Positions 7,209 to 16,650 of a DNA stretch of 42,852 nucleotides are shown here, one piece after another; the first letter of the stretch is position 1, and every line of letters starts with the position of its first letter. The notes under the pieces were generated by a model. It was not told where the DNA came from. It searched no databases and was given only the letters and a program-made list of their open reading frames with translations. Source of the DNA: Deltaproteobacteria bacterium GWC2_65_14 (GTDB lineage: Bacteria > Desulfobacterota > Deferrimicrobia > Deferrimicrobiales > Deferrimicrobiaceae); NCBI GenBank assembly GCA_001797615.1, contig MGPV01000023.1, positions 1-42,852 on the forward strand, read 5' to 3'. A program made the position numbers and the translations under genes.

Positions 7209-8817
7209 CTTCGCGGCGGGAGAGGGCGAGGAGCGCGTCCGCCGCGGCTTCCGCCTCCTTCCTCCACGGGATCCCTGCGAGAAGCCGGTCCGGGATCCCG
7301 GAAGCCCCCCGGTAGGCCCCCGCGAGGCTTCCCGCCAGCGCCCCGTTCCCCTCCGCGTTGTGGCCGAGGTTCACCGCGGAGAGCACCGATTCCGCGAAAT
7401 CCTCCGGCGTGCGCAGGAAACAGGCCCAGGAGAACGGGATCCCCTCCAGGGGAGACGGGCCGTTTCCCAGCAGCTCCCGGATCTCCTCGATATCCGCTCG
7501 CCGCAGCAGCAGCGCCGTAAGTTCCGTCCCGAGCTTCCGCCAGAGGGTGGGGGAGGGGCGGCCCGATTTTCCCCGTCCTCCCCTGTCCGGCTCGATCCCG
7601 GAAACGGCATGGGAGAGGGAGCGGCCGAACCCGATCACGTCGAGGCCGCCGGCGGGTGTGTGGAGAAGCCGCGCGATCGCCGTGGCCTGGGCGACGGATC
7701 CCGCGATGGAAGCCGCCGCAGGATGGGTGATCGCGGCCTCGATCCCGGCTTCCAGCCGCATCCTCCGGGAATCCCCTGCGCGCAGCAGGGCGAGCGGTGC
7801 GATCCGGGCGGCCGGCGCGCAACTCGGCTCCGGGTTTCCCGCCTCGAACCAGGGGTACCCCCGTTCCAGCAGGTTTCTCGCGAATTCCCCGCCGGAGCTC
7901 CCCCCCCCGCGGGATTCCGATGCGTAGGCCGCCGCGGCTGCATCCGGGTCGAGCATCTTCTCCCTGAGGAGGACCCTGGCGAGAAGCAGCAGGGAGGGGG
8001 AACCGGCGTCCGCCTCCGCAAGCCCTCCGCAGGATTCGATCCGCCCGAACAGCGCCTCGACGTCTTTCGGGGACAACCCCTGGGACCGCCGGCCGAGCAT
8101 CTCCCCGATCCCGGCCCCCAGCAGGGCCCCCCGGAATCGGTCCCGGTACTCGATCCCCTCGACGAACGAGAGTGGAACCGGCTCTCCCTTCGACATGTAG
8201 GAGGGAACGGTTCCCTTCCGGACCAGGAAATGGTAGACGGCCTCCGGCTCCTTGCCGAAGAGCAGCGGCTGCTCCGCTTCGCGCTTCGCCTGACGGGAGG
8301 CCTTTCTCTCGGCGAGGAGGGCGATCGCGTGGAGCGTCTCCCAGAAGTCCTCGTTCCCCCTCCGGGGGATCCTGGGGAGGGATCGCGTCAGGCCGGCGAG
8401 GATCTCCGCGGGATCCTCGCCCGGCTGGGGCGGGGAGATCCTCTCCCCGTTGTCCGAAGGAACGGAAACCCCGGGCTCCCCGGATTCCTGGCGCATCGCT
8501 TTCCCCGCCCGGTCCCGCTCCTCCGCATCTCCCCGGACGGCGGGGTCCGGCTCCCGCCGTTCCTCCAGCGGAAACCCCCGGATGCAGAGCTCGAGGATCT
8601 TGCGGACCTGGGACGGGGGAAACCGCATCGCCCGGAGGACCGCAAGGAGCGTCTCCGCCCGGGGTACCCTTCCCCCGTACACGACCTGGCGGAGGAGCTC
8701 GTAGCTGAACCCGATTTCCGGGCGGTCCTGGTGGAACTTCTTGAGGGAGGGATACCCGAGGGATTCGATCCGTTTCTTCAAAATATCCGTGAGGATGAGT
8801 TTTTCAGAAGGAGGCAT
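7195..8817 (-). CDS. HTH protein fused to a degenerate ADP-ribosylglycohydrolase domain
   Basis: A 540-residue two-domain protein. Residues 1-80 look like an XRE-type HTH (SYELLRQVVYGGRVPRAETLLAVLRAM). A charged, poorly ordered linker runs to about 160. Residues 225-530 match the ADP-ribosylglycohydrolase (ARH/DraG) fold: ALLGAGIGEMLG (231-242), APAARIAPLALL (334-345), ITHPAAASIAG (363-373) and AVNLGHNAEGNGALAGSLAGA (481-501, quoted in part). The residues that bind two Mg ions in active members are replaced: GD-LG has become GEMLG, the TDDT box is absent (EADAGS near 268-273), and the C-terminal DxDT has become NAEG. It is probably catalytically dead and may sense a nucleotide or ADP-ribose ligand while binding DNA. 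A consensus promoter and TTGTAC-type sites lie upstream. Confidence 0.75.
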   Translation of the reverse strand: MPPSEKLILTDILKKRIESLGYPSLKKFHQDRPEIGFSYELLRQVVYGGRVPRAETLLAVLRAMRFPPSQVRKILELCIRGFPLEERREPDPAVRGDAEERDRAGKAMRQESGEPGVSVPSDNGERISPPQPGEDPAEILAGLTRSLPRIPRRGNEDFWETLHAIALLAERKASRQAKREAEQPLLFGKEPEAVYHFLVRKGTVPSYMSKGEPVPLSFVEGIEYRDRFRGALLGAGIGEMLGRRSQGLSPKDVEALFGRIESCGGLAEADAGSPSLLLLARVLLREKMLDPDAAAAAYASESRGGGSSGGEFARNLLERGYPWFEAGNPEPSCAPAARIAPLALLRAGDSRRMRLEAGIEAAITHPAAASIAGSVAQATAIARLLHTPAGGLDVIGFGRSLSHAVSGIEPDRGGRGKSGRPSPTLWRKLGTELTALLLRRADIEEIRELLGNGPSPLEGIPFSWACFLRTPEDFAESVLSAVNLGHNAEGNGALAGSLAGAYRGASGIPDRLLAGIPWRKEAEAAADALLALSRREATAS

Positions 8818-8873
8818 CGGTTCAGGTCGCTCCCCGGGGACTGGCGCTCCTGTTGTCCATGGTTACAAGAAGT

Positions 8874-8901
8874 ATTGTACAAATACAAGTACAGGTGTCA
8901 A
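8874..8901 (-). promoter_or_regulatory. Strong promoter of the HTH/ARH-like gene
   Basis: On the minus strand a perfect -35 TTGACA (8901-8896), a 16-bp spacer and TACAAT (8879-8874, 5 of 6 to consensus) lie about 55 bp upstream of the start at 8817. The stretch 8866-8940 is markedly AT-rich compared with its surroundings. The -10 overlaps a TTGTACAA palindrome. Confidence 0.75.
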
Positions 8902-8923
8902 TCAAAATAATAATATTGTACTA
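8875..8923. promoter_or_regulatory. TTGTAC-type candidate operator sites
   Basis: A perfect palindrome TTGTACAA lies at 8875-8882 over the -10 box. A related TTGTACTA lies at 8916-8923; ATTGTAC is directly repeated at 8874-8880 and 8915-8921, 41 bp (about four helical turns) apart. An AAGTACA half-match sits between them near 8888. The spacing and promoter overlap suggest binding sites for the HTH domain encoded just downstream (inference). Confidence 0.45.
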
Positions 8924-8965
8924 AGGCAAAGTTCGTTGTATGGACGGTTTCCGAGAAGGGCGGCG

Positions 8966-10984
8966 CTACAGGGATTCCGCCACGATCTCCGCGATATCCT
9001 TCGCCTGGACCGATTCCTCCAGGTCGTGGAACTTCACGGCGTCGTCGAACATGATCAGGCAGTAGGGGCAGGAGGAGACGGTCGTGTTCGCGCCGGTGCG
9101 CATCAGCTGGTCGAACCGGAGGTGGTTGATCCGCTTCCCCGGAAGCTCGAGCCACATCCCTCCTCCTCCCGCGCCGCAGCAGAAGGCGTTCTCACGGCTC
9201 TTGTCGGGCTCGTTCAGGGTGATCCCCGGGACGGAAAGCACCGCCTCCCGCGGAGCGTCGTAGAGGTCGTTGTGCCTGCCCAGGTAGCAGGAGTCGTGAA
9301 ACGCCGCCAGCCGGTTGATCGGCTTCACGGGGGAGAGGCGCCCCTGCGCCACGAGATCCCGGATCAGGACCGAGTGGTGGATCACCTCGACGTTCACGCC
9401 GAACTGGGGGTACTCGTTCCGGAAGGAGTTGAAGCAGTGGGGACACTGGGTGATCACCTTCCGGACGTCGTAGGTCGAGAAGAGCTCGCGGATCCTCTCC
9501 ACCATCCCGAGCTGGAAGAGCCCCTCCTCTCCCATTCTCCGGGCCGACTCGCCGCAGCAGAACTCCTCGGGACCCAGCGTTGCGTACTTCACCCCGGCGC
9601 GGTTCAGCAGGGAGACGATCGTCCGGGTCACCTTCTGGTTCCTCGGGTCGTAGGCCCCTGCGCAGCCGACCCAGTAGAGGTACTCGAACTCCTTCGTGTC
9701 CGAGGCGAACGGGACCGTAAGCCCCTTCGTCCACTGGACCCGGTCATCCTGGGGCAGCCCCCAGGGGTTCCCCGTGTCCCCCATCTTCCGGAGCGCGGTG
9801 CGCGCCGTGTCGGGAATCCTCGCGTTCGCCACGTATCCGCGGCGGACGTCCACGATCATGTCGATATGCTCGATCAGGACCGGGCAGGACTGCATGCAGG
9901 CCCGGCAGGTGGTGCAGGACCAGATCTCGTCCGGGGTGAGCACTTCCTTCGAGAAGTCCGGGACGACGGGTTGCCCGGTCTTCTTGTCCAGCACGGCGGC
10001 GGCGGGGACCAGACTCCAGTAGAGGTCCCGGCTCATCTGCTCCCTCGTCTTCAGGACCACGTCCCGCGGCGAGAGAGGCATCTCCGCGGCGTACGCCGGG
10101 CACTCGTCCTGGCACCGGCCGCACTTCGTGCAGGCGTCTGCGGAGAGCAGCTGCTTCCAGGAGAAGTCCCGGACCTCCACGACCCCCGGCTTCTCCTCCT
10201 CCTCGATCCCCGGGATCGGCTGGAGAGCTCCCTTCGGGCGGGAGGTCCGCAGGAAGATGTTCGCCACGCCGGCGCCCAGGTGGTACATCTTCGTGAACGG
10301 GATCGTGGCGAGGAAGCCGAAGGCGAGGAGCAGGTGGATCCACCAGAGGGCCCGGTGGGTGGACAGCAGCGGCTCGATTCCGCCTCCGCGGAAAAACGGG
10401 GCGATCGCGTTGGCGACGTAGGAGACGTTCGCTGCGGCCGGATTCGTCGCGGCGATCCGGGCCGCCTCGACCAGGAAACCGGTGGCGGCGATCGCGCCGA
10501 TCAGGAGCAGCTGCAGGAGGTCGTCCCCGTCGCGGGTCAGCCCCTCCGGGCGGAAGAGGTATCGCCGTACAAGGGCCACCGCGATGCCGACCAGGAGCAG
10601 CAGCCCGAAGGTGGTCGTGAAGAGCTTGAAGACGATGTAGAAGTTCCCGTCCAGGATCCGCACGCCGAGGTCGAATTCGACCGCGACGAGACAGGTGGCG
10701 ATGAAGAGGACGATGAAGGCGGAATAGATGGCGAGGTGCATCAGCCCGCCGATCTTCCGCTCCAGCACCTTCGTCTGCCCGAGCCCGATCCGCACGGCGT
10801 CGAGGAGGCGCGCGAAAAGGTCGTCCAGACGGTCCTCCCGCTCCGCGCGGCCCCGGAGGTATCCGCCGATCCGCTCGTACATCCCCCACGCGAAGACGAG
10901 CAGGACCACCCCGAACAGGGAGTACAGGATCACGGCGGCCGAGTGTGGGAGATTCCAGAGGATTTCGCGGCCGACGGTTTTCAT
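8966..10984 (-). CDS. Membrane-bound FeS oxidoreductase, EtfD/HdrD-like
   Basis: A 672-residue protein. The N-terminal part holds about five to six membrane segments (near 14-34, 82-103, 117-140, 158-175, 212-230), resembling the NarI/HdrE-type cytochrome b region. Two [4Fe-4S] motifs follow: CTKCGRCQDECP (285-296) and CTTCRACMQSCP (357-368). The C-terminus has two CCG cysteine-rich domains (FCCGESA and FCCGAGGGGMW). This architecture matches the DUF224/HdrD-like oxidoreductases proposed to pass ETF electrons to menaquinone (EtfD/EMO) in anaerobes. An AGGAGG site precedes the ATG. No ETF genes adjoin it, so the link to the acyl-CoA dehydrogenase at 6066 is inferred. Confidence 0.88.
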   Translation of the reverse strand: MKTVGREILWNLPHSAAVILYSLFGVVLLVFAWGMYERIGGYLRGRAEREDRLDDLFARLLDAVRIGLGQTKVLERKIGGLMHLAIYSAFIVLFIATCLVAVEFDLGVRILDGNFYIVFKLFTTTFGLLLLVGIAVALVRRYLFRPEGLTRDGDDLLQLLLIGAIAATGFLVEAARIAATNPAAANVSYVANAIAPFFRGGGIEPLLSTHRALWWIHLLLAFGFLATIPFTKMYHLGAGVANIFLRTSRPKGALQPIPGIEEEEKPGVVEVRDFSWKQLLSADACTKCGRCQDECPAYAAEMPLSPRDVVLKTREQMSRDLYWSLVPAAAVLDKKTGQPVVPDFSKEVLTPDEIWSCTTCRACMQSCPVLIEHIDMIVDVRRGYVANARIPDTARTALRKMGDTGNPWGLPQDDRVQWTKGLTVPFASDTKEFEYLYWVGCAGAYDPRNQKVTRTIVSLLNRAGVKYATLGPEEFCCGESARRMGEEGLFQLGMVERIRELFSTYDVRKVITQCPHCFNSFRNEYPQFGVNVEVIHHSVLIRDLVAQGRLSPVKPINRLAAFHDSCYLGRHNDLYDAPREAVLSVPGITLNEPDKSRENAFCCGAGGGGMWLELPGKRINHLRFDQLMRTGANTTVSSCPYCLIMFDDAVKFHDLEESVQAKDIAEIVAESL

Positions 10985-11013
10985 GAACGCCTCCTTCCGG
11001 AAATTCGGCGGAT

Positions 11014-11086
11014 AGTATACGCCGGAACCTCGGGGTGCGTCTCAAGACAATTCTTGGCGGGGGAGCGTTCCTTTTTTGGCTATACT
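11014..11086. promoter_or_regulatory. Divergent promoter region
   Basis: The 129-bp gap between the FeS oxidoreductase and the alpha/beta hydrolase has a TATACT -10 box on each strand. On the minus strand it is at 11019-11014, with a distant TTGAGA at 11045-11040 (20-bp spacing). On the plus strand it is at 11081-11086, without a good -35; TTGGCG at 11054-11059 is 21 bp away. Both -10 boxes are good matches; the -35 elements are poor, so an activator may be needed. Confidence 0.45.
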
Positions 11087-11113
11087 GGAACGAATCTTTC
11101 CCGGAGGTCCGCC

Positions 11114-11881
11114 ATGCCGGAAGCCGTCGTCGCGGGAAAGCAGGTGCACTACCAGGACACGATCCAGCCGGCCGGGCGCACGATCCTGTTCCTCCACGGT
11201 GCGGGGGGAACGCACCATTCCTGGCGGGACCAGTGGGCGGGGCTGAAGGGGACCGCGCGGCTGGTGATTCCCGACCTTCCCGGGCACGGCGGATCCCCGG
11301 GGCCGCCCCGGACGTCGATCGGGGAGTATGCCGCGTGGCTGCGGGAGTTCGTCCGGGAGGCGGGACTTGGGCGGTTCGTCCTCGCGGGCCACTCGATGGG
11401 CGGTGCGATCGCCCTGCAGGCGGCGCTCGACCGGATCGGGGGGCTGGAGGCGCTGGTGCTGGTGGCCACCGGGGCGAAGCTGAAGGTGAGCCCGGTCATC
11501 ACGGACGGGATCGGGATGCGGTTCCGGGAATTCGCGCGGGAGCTGGCCGAGATGATGATGGCGGGGGCGTCCGCCCCCTACCTGAAGGAGGACGTGTCGA
11601 AGGACATCCTCTCCACCCGTCCGGAAACCTTCCTGTCCGATTTCCGGGCCTGCGACGGGTTCGACGTCCGGGAAAGGCTCGGGGAGATCCGCCTTCCCAC
11701 CCTCGTCGTCGCCGGCGGCGAGGACCGGCTCACGCCGCTGCGGTACGCGGAATTCCTGGCCACGAGGATTCCGGGGGCGGTCCTGAAGATCCTCCCCGGA
11801 GCGGGGCACATGGTGGCGCTCGAGAATGCGTCCGAGGTCAACGACGTCCTCTCCGCCTTCGTCCACTCTCTGGGCGGGTGA
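11114..11881 (+). CDS. Alpha/beta-fold hydrolase
   Basis: A 255-residue alpha/beta hydrolase. Visible are the oxyanion HG motif (LFLHGAGGTHHSW), the nucleophile elbow GHSMGG (serine near residue 97), the acid in GGEDRLTPL and the catalytic histidine in GAGHMVALE, so the triad is complete. Members include esterases, epoxide hydrolases and ring-cleavage hydrolases; substrate cannot be told. The ATG at 11114 follows a GGAGGT site. A longer open frame runs upstream to 8741, but that part is antisense to the FeS oxidoreductase gene. Next downstream is a hemerythrin gene 34 bp away, probably co-transcribed. Confidence 0.9.
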   Translation: MPEAVVAGKQVHYQDTIQPAGRTILFLHGAGGTHHSWRDQWAGLKGTARLVIPDLPGHGGSPGPPRTSIGEYAAWLREFVREAGLGRFVLAGHSMGGAIALQAALDRIGGLEALVLVATGAKLKVSPVITDGIGMRFREFARELAEMMMAGASAPYLKEDVSKDILSTRPETFLSDFRACDGFDVRERLGEIRLPTLVVAGGEDRLTPLRYAEFLATRIPGAVLKILPGAGHMVALENASEVNDVLSAFVHSLGG

Positions 11882-11915
11882 GGGAACGGAACCGGGGGAA
11901 ACGGAGAAGAGCCGT

Positions 11916-12332
11916 ATGGCGATCCGCTGGACGGAAGATCTGGCCGTCGGGGTGGAAACGATCGACGGACAGCACCGGGACCTGTTCGACGCCGCCGCCT
12001 CGCTGATCGAGGAGGCGGGCCGGGGAGGGGGGACCGGCGAGGCCGCGAAGACGGTCGTCTTTCTCGAGGAGTATGTCCTGAACCACTTCGCCCTCGAGGA
12101 GCTTTACATGAAGCGACTGTACTACCCCGCGTTTCCTTCCCACAAGGCCGAGCACACCGCCTTCATATCCTACTTCTACGACCTGCGGGAGGCGATCGAC
12201 CGCGACGGGGCCACCCCGGAGCTGGCGGTCCGGCTGGCCGACTGGATCGGCAGCTGGCTCGTGGAGCACATCGGCCGGCAGGACAGGGCGCTCGGGGCAT
12301 TCCTGAAGAAGAGCCGCGGGCAGCGATCCTGA
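11916..12332 (+). CDS. Bacteriohemerythrin
   Basis: A 138-residue single-domain hemerythrin, an O2-binding non-heme di-iron protein of the cytoplasm. All seven expected ligands are present in order: H20 (DGQHRDLF), H57 and E61 (HFALEE), H76 and H80 (HKAEH), H118 and D123 (HIGRQD). The start at 11916 gives the family N-terminus MAIRWTEDLAVGVETID; an upstream in-frame ATG at 11826 lies inside the hydrolase gene. In anaerobes and microaerophiles these proteins sense, store or scavenge oxygen, which would fit protection of the FeS enzymes encoded around it. Confidence 0.96.
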   Translation: MAIRWTEDLAVGVETIDGQHRDLFDAAASLIEEAGRGGGTGEAAKTVVFLEEYVLNHFALEELYMKRLYYPAFPSHKAEHTAFISYFYDLREAIDRDGATPELAVRLADWIGSWLVEHIGRQDRALGAFLKKSRGQRS

Positions 12333-12377
12333 CCCCGCCGCTCCTGCCGGATCCTCTCCTCGTGATACCATAATCCG

Positions 12378-13769
12378 ATGGATGAACTTGCAATTTCCGC
12401 CCTCCGCGGGATCTTCGGGGGACGCCTCCGGACCTCCCGGGAAGAGCGGGTCTGCTATTCCTACGACGCCACGGGGAAGGAGCATCTCCCCGACGCGGTC
12501 GCCTTCCCGGAGACCGCCGAGGAGGTCCGCAGGGCGATCCTCCTCGCGAACGAGCTCCGCTTTCCGGTGATCCCCCGGGGGGCCGGCTCGGGGTTCTCCG
12601 GAGGATCGGTGCCGGTCCGCGGAGGGCTGGTGCTCTCCACGGAGCGGATGGACAGGATCCTGTCGATCGACGAGGAGAACCTGGTCGCGGTCGTCGAGCC
12701 GGGCGTGGTGACCGAGCGGCTGAAGGAGGAGGTGCGCCGCCGCGGCCTCTTCTACCCGCCCGACCCGGCCTCCCAGCGGTTCTGCACGATCGGGGGAAAC
12801 ATCGCCGAATGCGCGGGCGGGATGTGCGCGGTCAAGTACGGCGTCACGAGGGACTATGTCCTGGGGCTGGAGGCGGTCCTGGGGACGGGGGAGCTCATCC
12901 GCACCGGCGTCTCCACCGTCAAGGGGGTGGTGGGGTACGACCTCACCCGCATGCTCGTCGGGTCCGAGGGAACGCTGGGGGTCGTCACGAAGGCGACGCT
13001 CCGGCTGATCCCCCACCCCGAGACGGTCGAGACGCTGGTGGCCTTCTTCCGAAGCAACTCGGAGGGGTCGAGGGCGGTGGCCGGGATCGTCCGGGAGCGG
13101 ATCGTTCCCTGCGCCCTGGAGATGATGGACCGCACGGCGATCGACTGCGTCCGGGAGGCGGCGGGGCTGCCGGTGCCGGAGGAAACCGGGTGCGCCCTGC
13201 TGATCGAGGTGGACGGTCCGGCGCATTCCACGGCGGCGGAGGCTGTCCGGGTGGAGGAGGCCTGCCTCCGGTTCGGCGCGGTCGAGGTCCGGAGGGCCTC
13301 CGACGCAGACGGGCGGGAGCGGCTGTGGAAGCTGCGCCGGTCGATCTCCCCCGCGCTCCGGAAGGTGAACCCGGTGAAGATCAACGAGGACATCGTCGTC
13401 CCGCGCAGCCGGCTCCCCGCGATGATGGACTTCCTGTCGGAGCTGGCGGTCCGGAAGAACCTGAAGATCGTCACCTTCGGCCACGCGGGGGACGGCAACG
13501 TCCACGTGAACCTGATGCTCTCCGGGACCGACCTGGAGGAACGCCGGAGGGCCGACGAGGCGGTGGCCGAGATCTTCCGAAAAACCATCGAGCTGGGCGG
13601 TACGATCTCGGGGGAGCACGGCATCGGGATCTCGAAGGCGCCGTTCCTCGAAATGGAGGTGGGGCCGCTCGGCGTCTCCGTGATGAAGCGGCTGAAGGCC
13701 TGCTTCGACCCGAACGGGATCCTGAACCCGGGGAAGATCTTCCCGGACGAGCAGGCGGTCAGGGCATGA
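12378..13769 (+). CDS. glcD: FAD-linked oxidase, GlcD-type (glycolate/D-lactate dehydrogenase subunit)
   Basis: A 463-residue FAD-binding oxidoreductase of the GlcD/D-lactate dehydrogenase (VAO/PCMH) family. The FAD domain holds [16 protein letters not shown] (about 59-74), [13 protein letters not shown] and the [19 protein letters not shown] segment. The C-terminal domain ends with the conserved [21 protein letters not shown] and LNPGKIFP. It oxidises a 2-hydroxy acid (glycolate, D-lactate or similar). It overlaps the FeS partner gene by ATGA (13766-13769), so the two subunits should be made together. GlcE is absent, as in many anaerobes. No clear Shine-Dalgarno sequence precedes the ATG. 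Confidence 0.93.
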   Translation: MDELAISALRGIFGGRLRTSREERVCYSYDATGKEHLPDAVAFPETAEEVRRAILLANELRFPVIPRGAGSGFSGGSVPVRGGLVLSTERMDRILSIDEENLVAVVEPGVVTERLKEEVRRRGLFYPPDPASQRFCTIGGNIAECAGGMCAVKYGVTRDYVLGLEAVLGTGELIRTGVSTVKGVVGYDLTRMLVGSEGTLGVVTKATLRLIPHPETVETLVAFFRSNSEGSRAVAGIVRERIVPCALEMMDRTAIDCVREAAGLPVPEETGCALLIEVDGPAHSTAAEAVRVEEACLRFGAVEVRRASDADGRERLWKLRRSISPALRKVNPVKINEDIVVPRSRLPAMMDFLSELAVRKNLKIVTFGHAGDGNVHVNLMLSGTDLEERRRADEAVAEIFRKTIELGGTISGEHGIGISKAPFLEMEVGPLGVSVMKRLKACFDPNGILNPGKIFPDEQAVRA

Positions 13770-15028
13770 AGGACGCAGGGATCGCCTCCCGGATCGCCGC
13801 CTGCTCGAAGTGCGGGACCTGCCGTACGGTCTGCACCCTCTATCCGGAGAGGAAGGCCGAGACCGCCGTCGCCCGGGGGAAGATCGCCCTCCTGGACGCG
13901 GCCTCCCGGGACGGGAAGGGGAGCGCGGAAAATCTCCGGGAGGCGCTCTCCGACTGCCTCCTCTGCGGGCGCTGCGAGCGGGGCTGCCCCAACCAGGTCC
14001 CCGTCGAAGAGATTCTCCTGAAGGGGAGGGCCGCCCTCGCGGAGGAACTGGGGATCCCGGCCTGGAAACGGGTCCTGTTCGGAAAGGTGATGGGCTCGGA
14101 CACCGCGAAGGGGGCCGCGCGGGTCGCGGCGGCCGCCGGGCAGCGGCTCCTGCTCCGGAGAGTTCCCACCGCGAGCGGGCTTCACTACCGGTTCCCGGAG
14201 GCGTTCGGCCTTTCCGGGCGGACCCTGCCGGCCCTCCCGCGGGAGCATTTGACCGGCTCCCTCCTTCCGGGGGAGGCCGGGCGGGGGGAGGTGACCCTCT
14301 TCCCCGGCTGCGTCTTCGACCATGTCTTTCCCGAGGTGGGGCGGGCCGCCTACGAAACGATCCGGCGGTCCGGGAACAGCGTCTCCGTGTACCGCGGGGG
14401 GGCCTGTTGCGGGCTTCCCGCGATGGTCTCCGGCGACCGGGAGGCGGCCCTGGCGAACGTCGAGGAAAATGTCCGGCGCCTTGCGGACTCGGGGACCGGG
14501 AAGGTCGTCTTCCCCTGCGGCTCCTGCCTCCTGATGTTCCGGAGGAACATGTTCTATCTGCTGGAGGAGGACCACCCGCTGCGTCCCGCCGCCGAGCGGG
14601 TATCCGAAAGGTGCGAGGACTACGCCGGATTTCTCCTCTCGTCGGGGGCGCTCTCCCGCCTCCCGGAACCGGGGGCGGGTGGCGGAACCGTGGGCTACCA
14701 CGACCCCTGCCACTTGTCGGGGACACTCGGGAAGGGGGAGGAGGCGCGGGAGCTGCTGCGCAGAACGGCGGGCGGCTCCTACCGGGAGATGGAGGGGGCC
14801 TCCCTCTGCTGCGGGTACGGCGGCACCTTCAACGTGCGCGACTACCCGACCTCCGGCCGGATCGGGGAGAACAAGGTCCTGCTCGCGCAGCGGGGGGGGA
14901 CCTCCGTGATTGCGACCTCCTGCTCCGGCTGCATCCTCCAGATGCGGGACATGGCCGCCCGGTCGGCGCCCTCCCTTCGGGTGGTCCACCTCGCGGAGCT
15001 GGTTTTCCGAAAGATTTCCCGACGTTGA
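13766..15028 (+). CDS. glcF: GlcF-type (Fe-S) oxidoreductase subunit
   Basis: A 420-residue FeS subunit partnering the FAD oxidase upstream. Two [4Fe-4S] motifs are [11 protein letters not shown] (13-23) and [12 protein letters not shown] (about 64-75). Two CCG domains follow, with [11 protein letters not shown] and [12 protein letters not shown], as in GlcF, LutA/LldE and HdrD. It would accept electrons from the flavin subunit and pass them to the quinone pool. No membrane segment is evident, so it is probably peripheral. The next gene (carboxyltransferase) is 65 bp away behind a short hairpin, which may mark an operon border. Confidence 0.92.
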   Translation: MKDAGIASRIAACSKCGTCRTVCTLYPERKAETAVARGKIALLDAASRDGKGSAENLREALSDCLLCGRCERGCPNQVPVEEILLKGRAALAEELGIPAWKRVLFGKVMGSDTAKGAARVAAAAGQRLLLRRVPTASGLHYRFPEAFGLSGRTLPALPREHLTGSLLPGEAGRGEVTLFPGCVFDHVFPEVGRAAYETIRRSGNSVSVYRGGACCGLPAMVSGDREAALANVEENVRRLADSGTGKVVFPCGSCLLMFRRNMFYLLEEDHPLRPAAERVSERCEDYAGFLLSSGALSRLPEPGAGGGTVGYHDPCHLSGTLGKGEEARELLRRTAGGSYREMEGASLCCGYGGTFNVRDYPTSGRIGENKVLLAQRGGTSVIATSCSGCILQMRDMAARSAPSLRVVHLAELVFRKISRR

Positions 15029-15054
15029 CATCCCGCAAGGCGGGATGGTATGGA
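15025..15054 (+). promoter_or_regulatory. Possible promoter with hairpin before the carboxylase operon
   Basis: TTGACA (15025-15030) overlaps the glcF stop codon and is followed 18 bp later by TATGGA (15049-15054), a weak -10. Within the spacer is a perfect 6-bp hairpin TCCCGC-AAG-GCGGGA (15031-15045). It lacks a following T-run, so it is a poor intrinsic terminator. It could attenuate read-through or be a regulator site. Confidence 0.3.
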
Positions 15055-15093
15055 ACGTTATCTCCGTTTCTCACACCGCCCGGGGGGGATCGC

Positions 15094-16638
15094 ATGTCAC
15101 TTCAGGGGAAGTTCGACGAGCTCCGCAGGAAGAATGCGCTCGCGCTGGAGGGGGGAGGCGGGAAGCGGATCGAGACGCAGCATGCCCAGGGCAAGCTCAC
15201 CGCCCGCGAACGGATCGACCTTCTCCTCGACCCGAACTCCTTCGTGGAGCTGGACCGCTTCGTCCAGCACCGCTGCACCGATTTCGAGATGGAGAAGTTC
15301 CTGGGCGACGGGATCGTCACCGGGTACGGGCAGATCAACGGACGGCTCGTCTACCTCTTCGCCCAGGACTTCACCGTATTCGGCGGCTCCCTCTCGGAGA
15401 CCTACGCGCAGAAGGTCTGCAAGATCATGGACCACGCCTCGCGCAACGGGGCGCCGGTCATCGGCATCAACGATTCGGGGGGAGCCCGGATCCAGGAGGG
15501 GGTTCAGAGCCTCGCCGGGTACGCCCACATCTTCCTGCGGAACACGCTCTATTCGGGAGTCGTCCCGCAGATCTCCGCCATCATGGGGCCCTGCGCGGGA
15601 GGGGCGGTCTACTCCCCGGCGATCACCGACTTCATCCTGATGGTGAAGAACACCTCCTACATGTTCGTGACCGGCCCCGACGTCATCAAGACGGTGACCC
15701 ACGAGGAGGTCACCAAGGAGGCGCTGGGCGGTGCGATGTCCCATAACGAACGCAGCGGCGTCGCCCACTTCGCCGCCGAGGACGAGAAGGAGTGCCTGTT
15801 CCTGATCCGCGAACTCCTCTCGTTCGTTCCCCAGAACAACATGGAAGACCCTCCGGTCATCGCCACCAACGACCCCCCCGACCGGATGGACGAGAGCCTG
15901 AACCAGCTCGTACCGGACATCCCGACGAAGCCGTACGACATCCGGGACGTGATCAAGAAGGTGGTGGACGACGGCTATTTCTTCGAGGTCCAGGAACATT
16001 TTGCGAAGAACATCGTCATCGGCTTCGCGCGGATGAACGGCCGGCCCGTCGGGATCACGGCCAACCAGCCGGCGGTTCTCGCCGGCTGCCTCGACATCAA
16101 CTCCTCGATCAAGGGAGCCCGGTTCGTCCGGTTCTGCGACGCCTTCAACATTCCCCTCCTTACCTTCGTCGACGTCCCCGGCTTTCTCCCGGGGAGCGGG
16201 CAGGAATACGGGGGGATCATCAAGCACGGGGCGAAGCTTCTGTACGCCTTCGCCGAATCGACCGTCCCGAAGGTGACGGTCATCACCCGGAAGGCGTACG
16301 GCGGGGCCTACGACGTCATGGCTTCCAAGCATATCCGGGGAGACGTGAACTACGCGTACCCGACCGCCGAGATCGCCGTGATGGGGCCGGAGGGCGCGGT
16401 GAACATCATCTTCCGGAAGGAGCTCGTCAAGTCGGACAATCCGGAGAAGACCAAGGCGGAGCTGGTGGCCGACTACCGCGAGCGCTTTGCCTCTCCCTAC
16501 AAGGCGGCCGAGCTTGGGTTCATCGACGAGGTCATTTTGCCGGAAGAGACGCGCCCCAAGGTCATCAAGGCCTTCGAGATGCTCAAAAACAAGAGGGAAT
16601 CCAATCCGCCGCGCAAGCACGGCAACATTCCCCTGTAG
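15094..16638 (+). CDS. pccB: Acyl-CoA carboxylase carboxyltransferase subunit (propionyl-CoA type)
   Basis: A 514-residue carboxyltransferase of the PccB/MmdA family, with N- and C-terminal crotonase-like halves. Landmarks are [14 protein letters not shown] (about 34-47), the acyl-CoA loop [25 protein letters not shown], and in the C-half [17 protein letters not shown] and the [13 protein letters not shown] loop. It moves CO2 from carboxybiotin onto propionyl-CoA (or takes it off methylmalonyl-CoA in a decarboxylase). The gene order with biotin carboxylase, carrier and methylmalonyl-CoA mutase supports the propionyl/methylmalonyl-CoA assignment. The ATG follows a GGGGGGA site. Confidence 0.93.
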   Translation: MSLQGKFDELRRKNALALEGGGGKRIETQHAQGKLTARERIDLLLDPNSFVELDRFVQHRCTDFEMEKFLGDGIVTGYGQINGRLVYLFAQDFTVFGGSLSETYAQKVCKIMDHASRNGAPVIGINDSGGARIQEGVQSLAGYAHIFLRNTLYSGVVPQISAIMGPCAGGAVYSPAITDFILMVKNTSYMFVTGPDVIKTVTHEEVTKEALGGAMSHNERSGVAHFAAEDEKECLFLIRELLSFVPQNNMEDPPVIATNDPPDRMDESLNQLVPDIPTKPYDIRDVIKKVVDDGYFFEVQEHFAKNIVIGFARMNGRPVGITANQPAVLAGCLDINSSIKGARFVRFCDAFNIPLLTFVDVPGFLPGSGQEYGGIIKHGAKLLYAFAESTVPKVTVITRKAYGGAYDVMASKHIRGDVNYAYPTAEIAVMGPEGAVNIIFRKELVKSDNPEKTKAELVADYRERFASPYKAAELGFIDEVILPEETRPKVIKAFEMLKNKRESNPPRKHGNIPL

Positions 16639-16650
16639 AGGAGGCCGGCC

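Noticed and set aside
11054-11070. TTGGCGGGGGAGCG as a sigma-54 promoter before the hydrolase.
   Set aside because: The required GC at the correct spacing after GG is absent; a TATACT box lies closer.
8741-11113. Long open frame in phase with the alpha/beta hydrolase, giving a 1046-residue reading.
   Set aside because: It is antisense to the HTH/ARH and FeS oxidoreductase genes, is rich in Arg/Gly/Pro/Val typical of high-GC shadows, and shows no domain. The hydrolase starts at 11114 with a good ribosome site.
11838-14726. Minus-strand open frame of 962 residues opposite the GlcD/GlcF genes.
   Set aside because: Low-complexity Arg/Pro/Gly-rich sequence opposite two well-supported genes; high-GC artefact.
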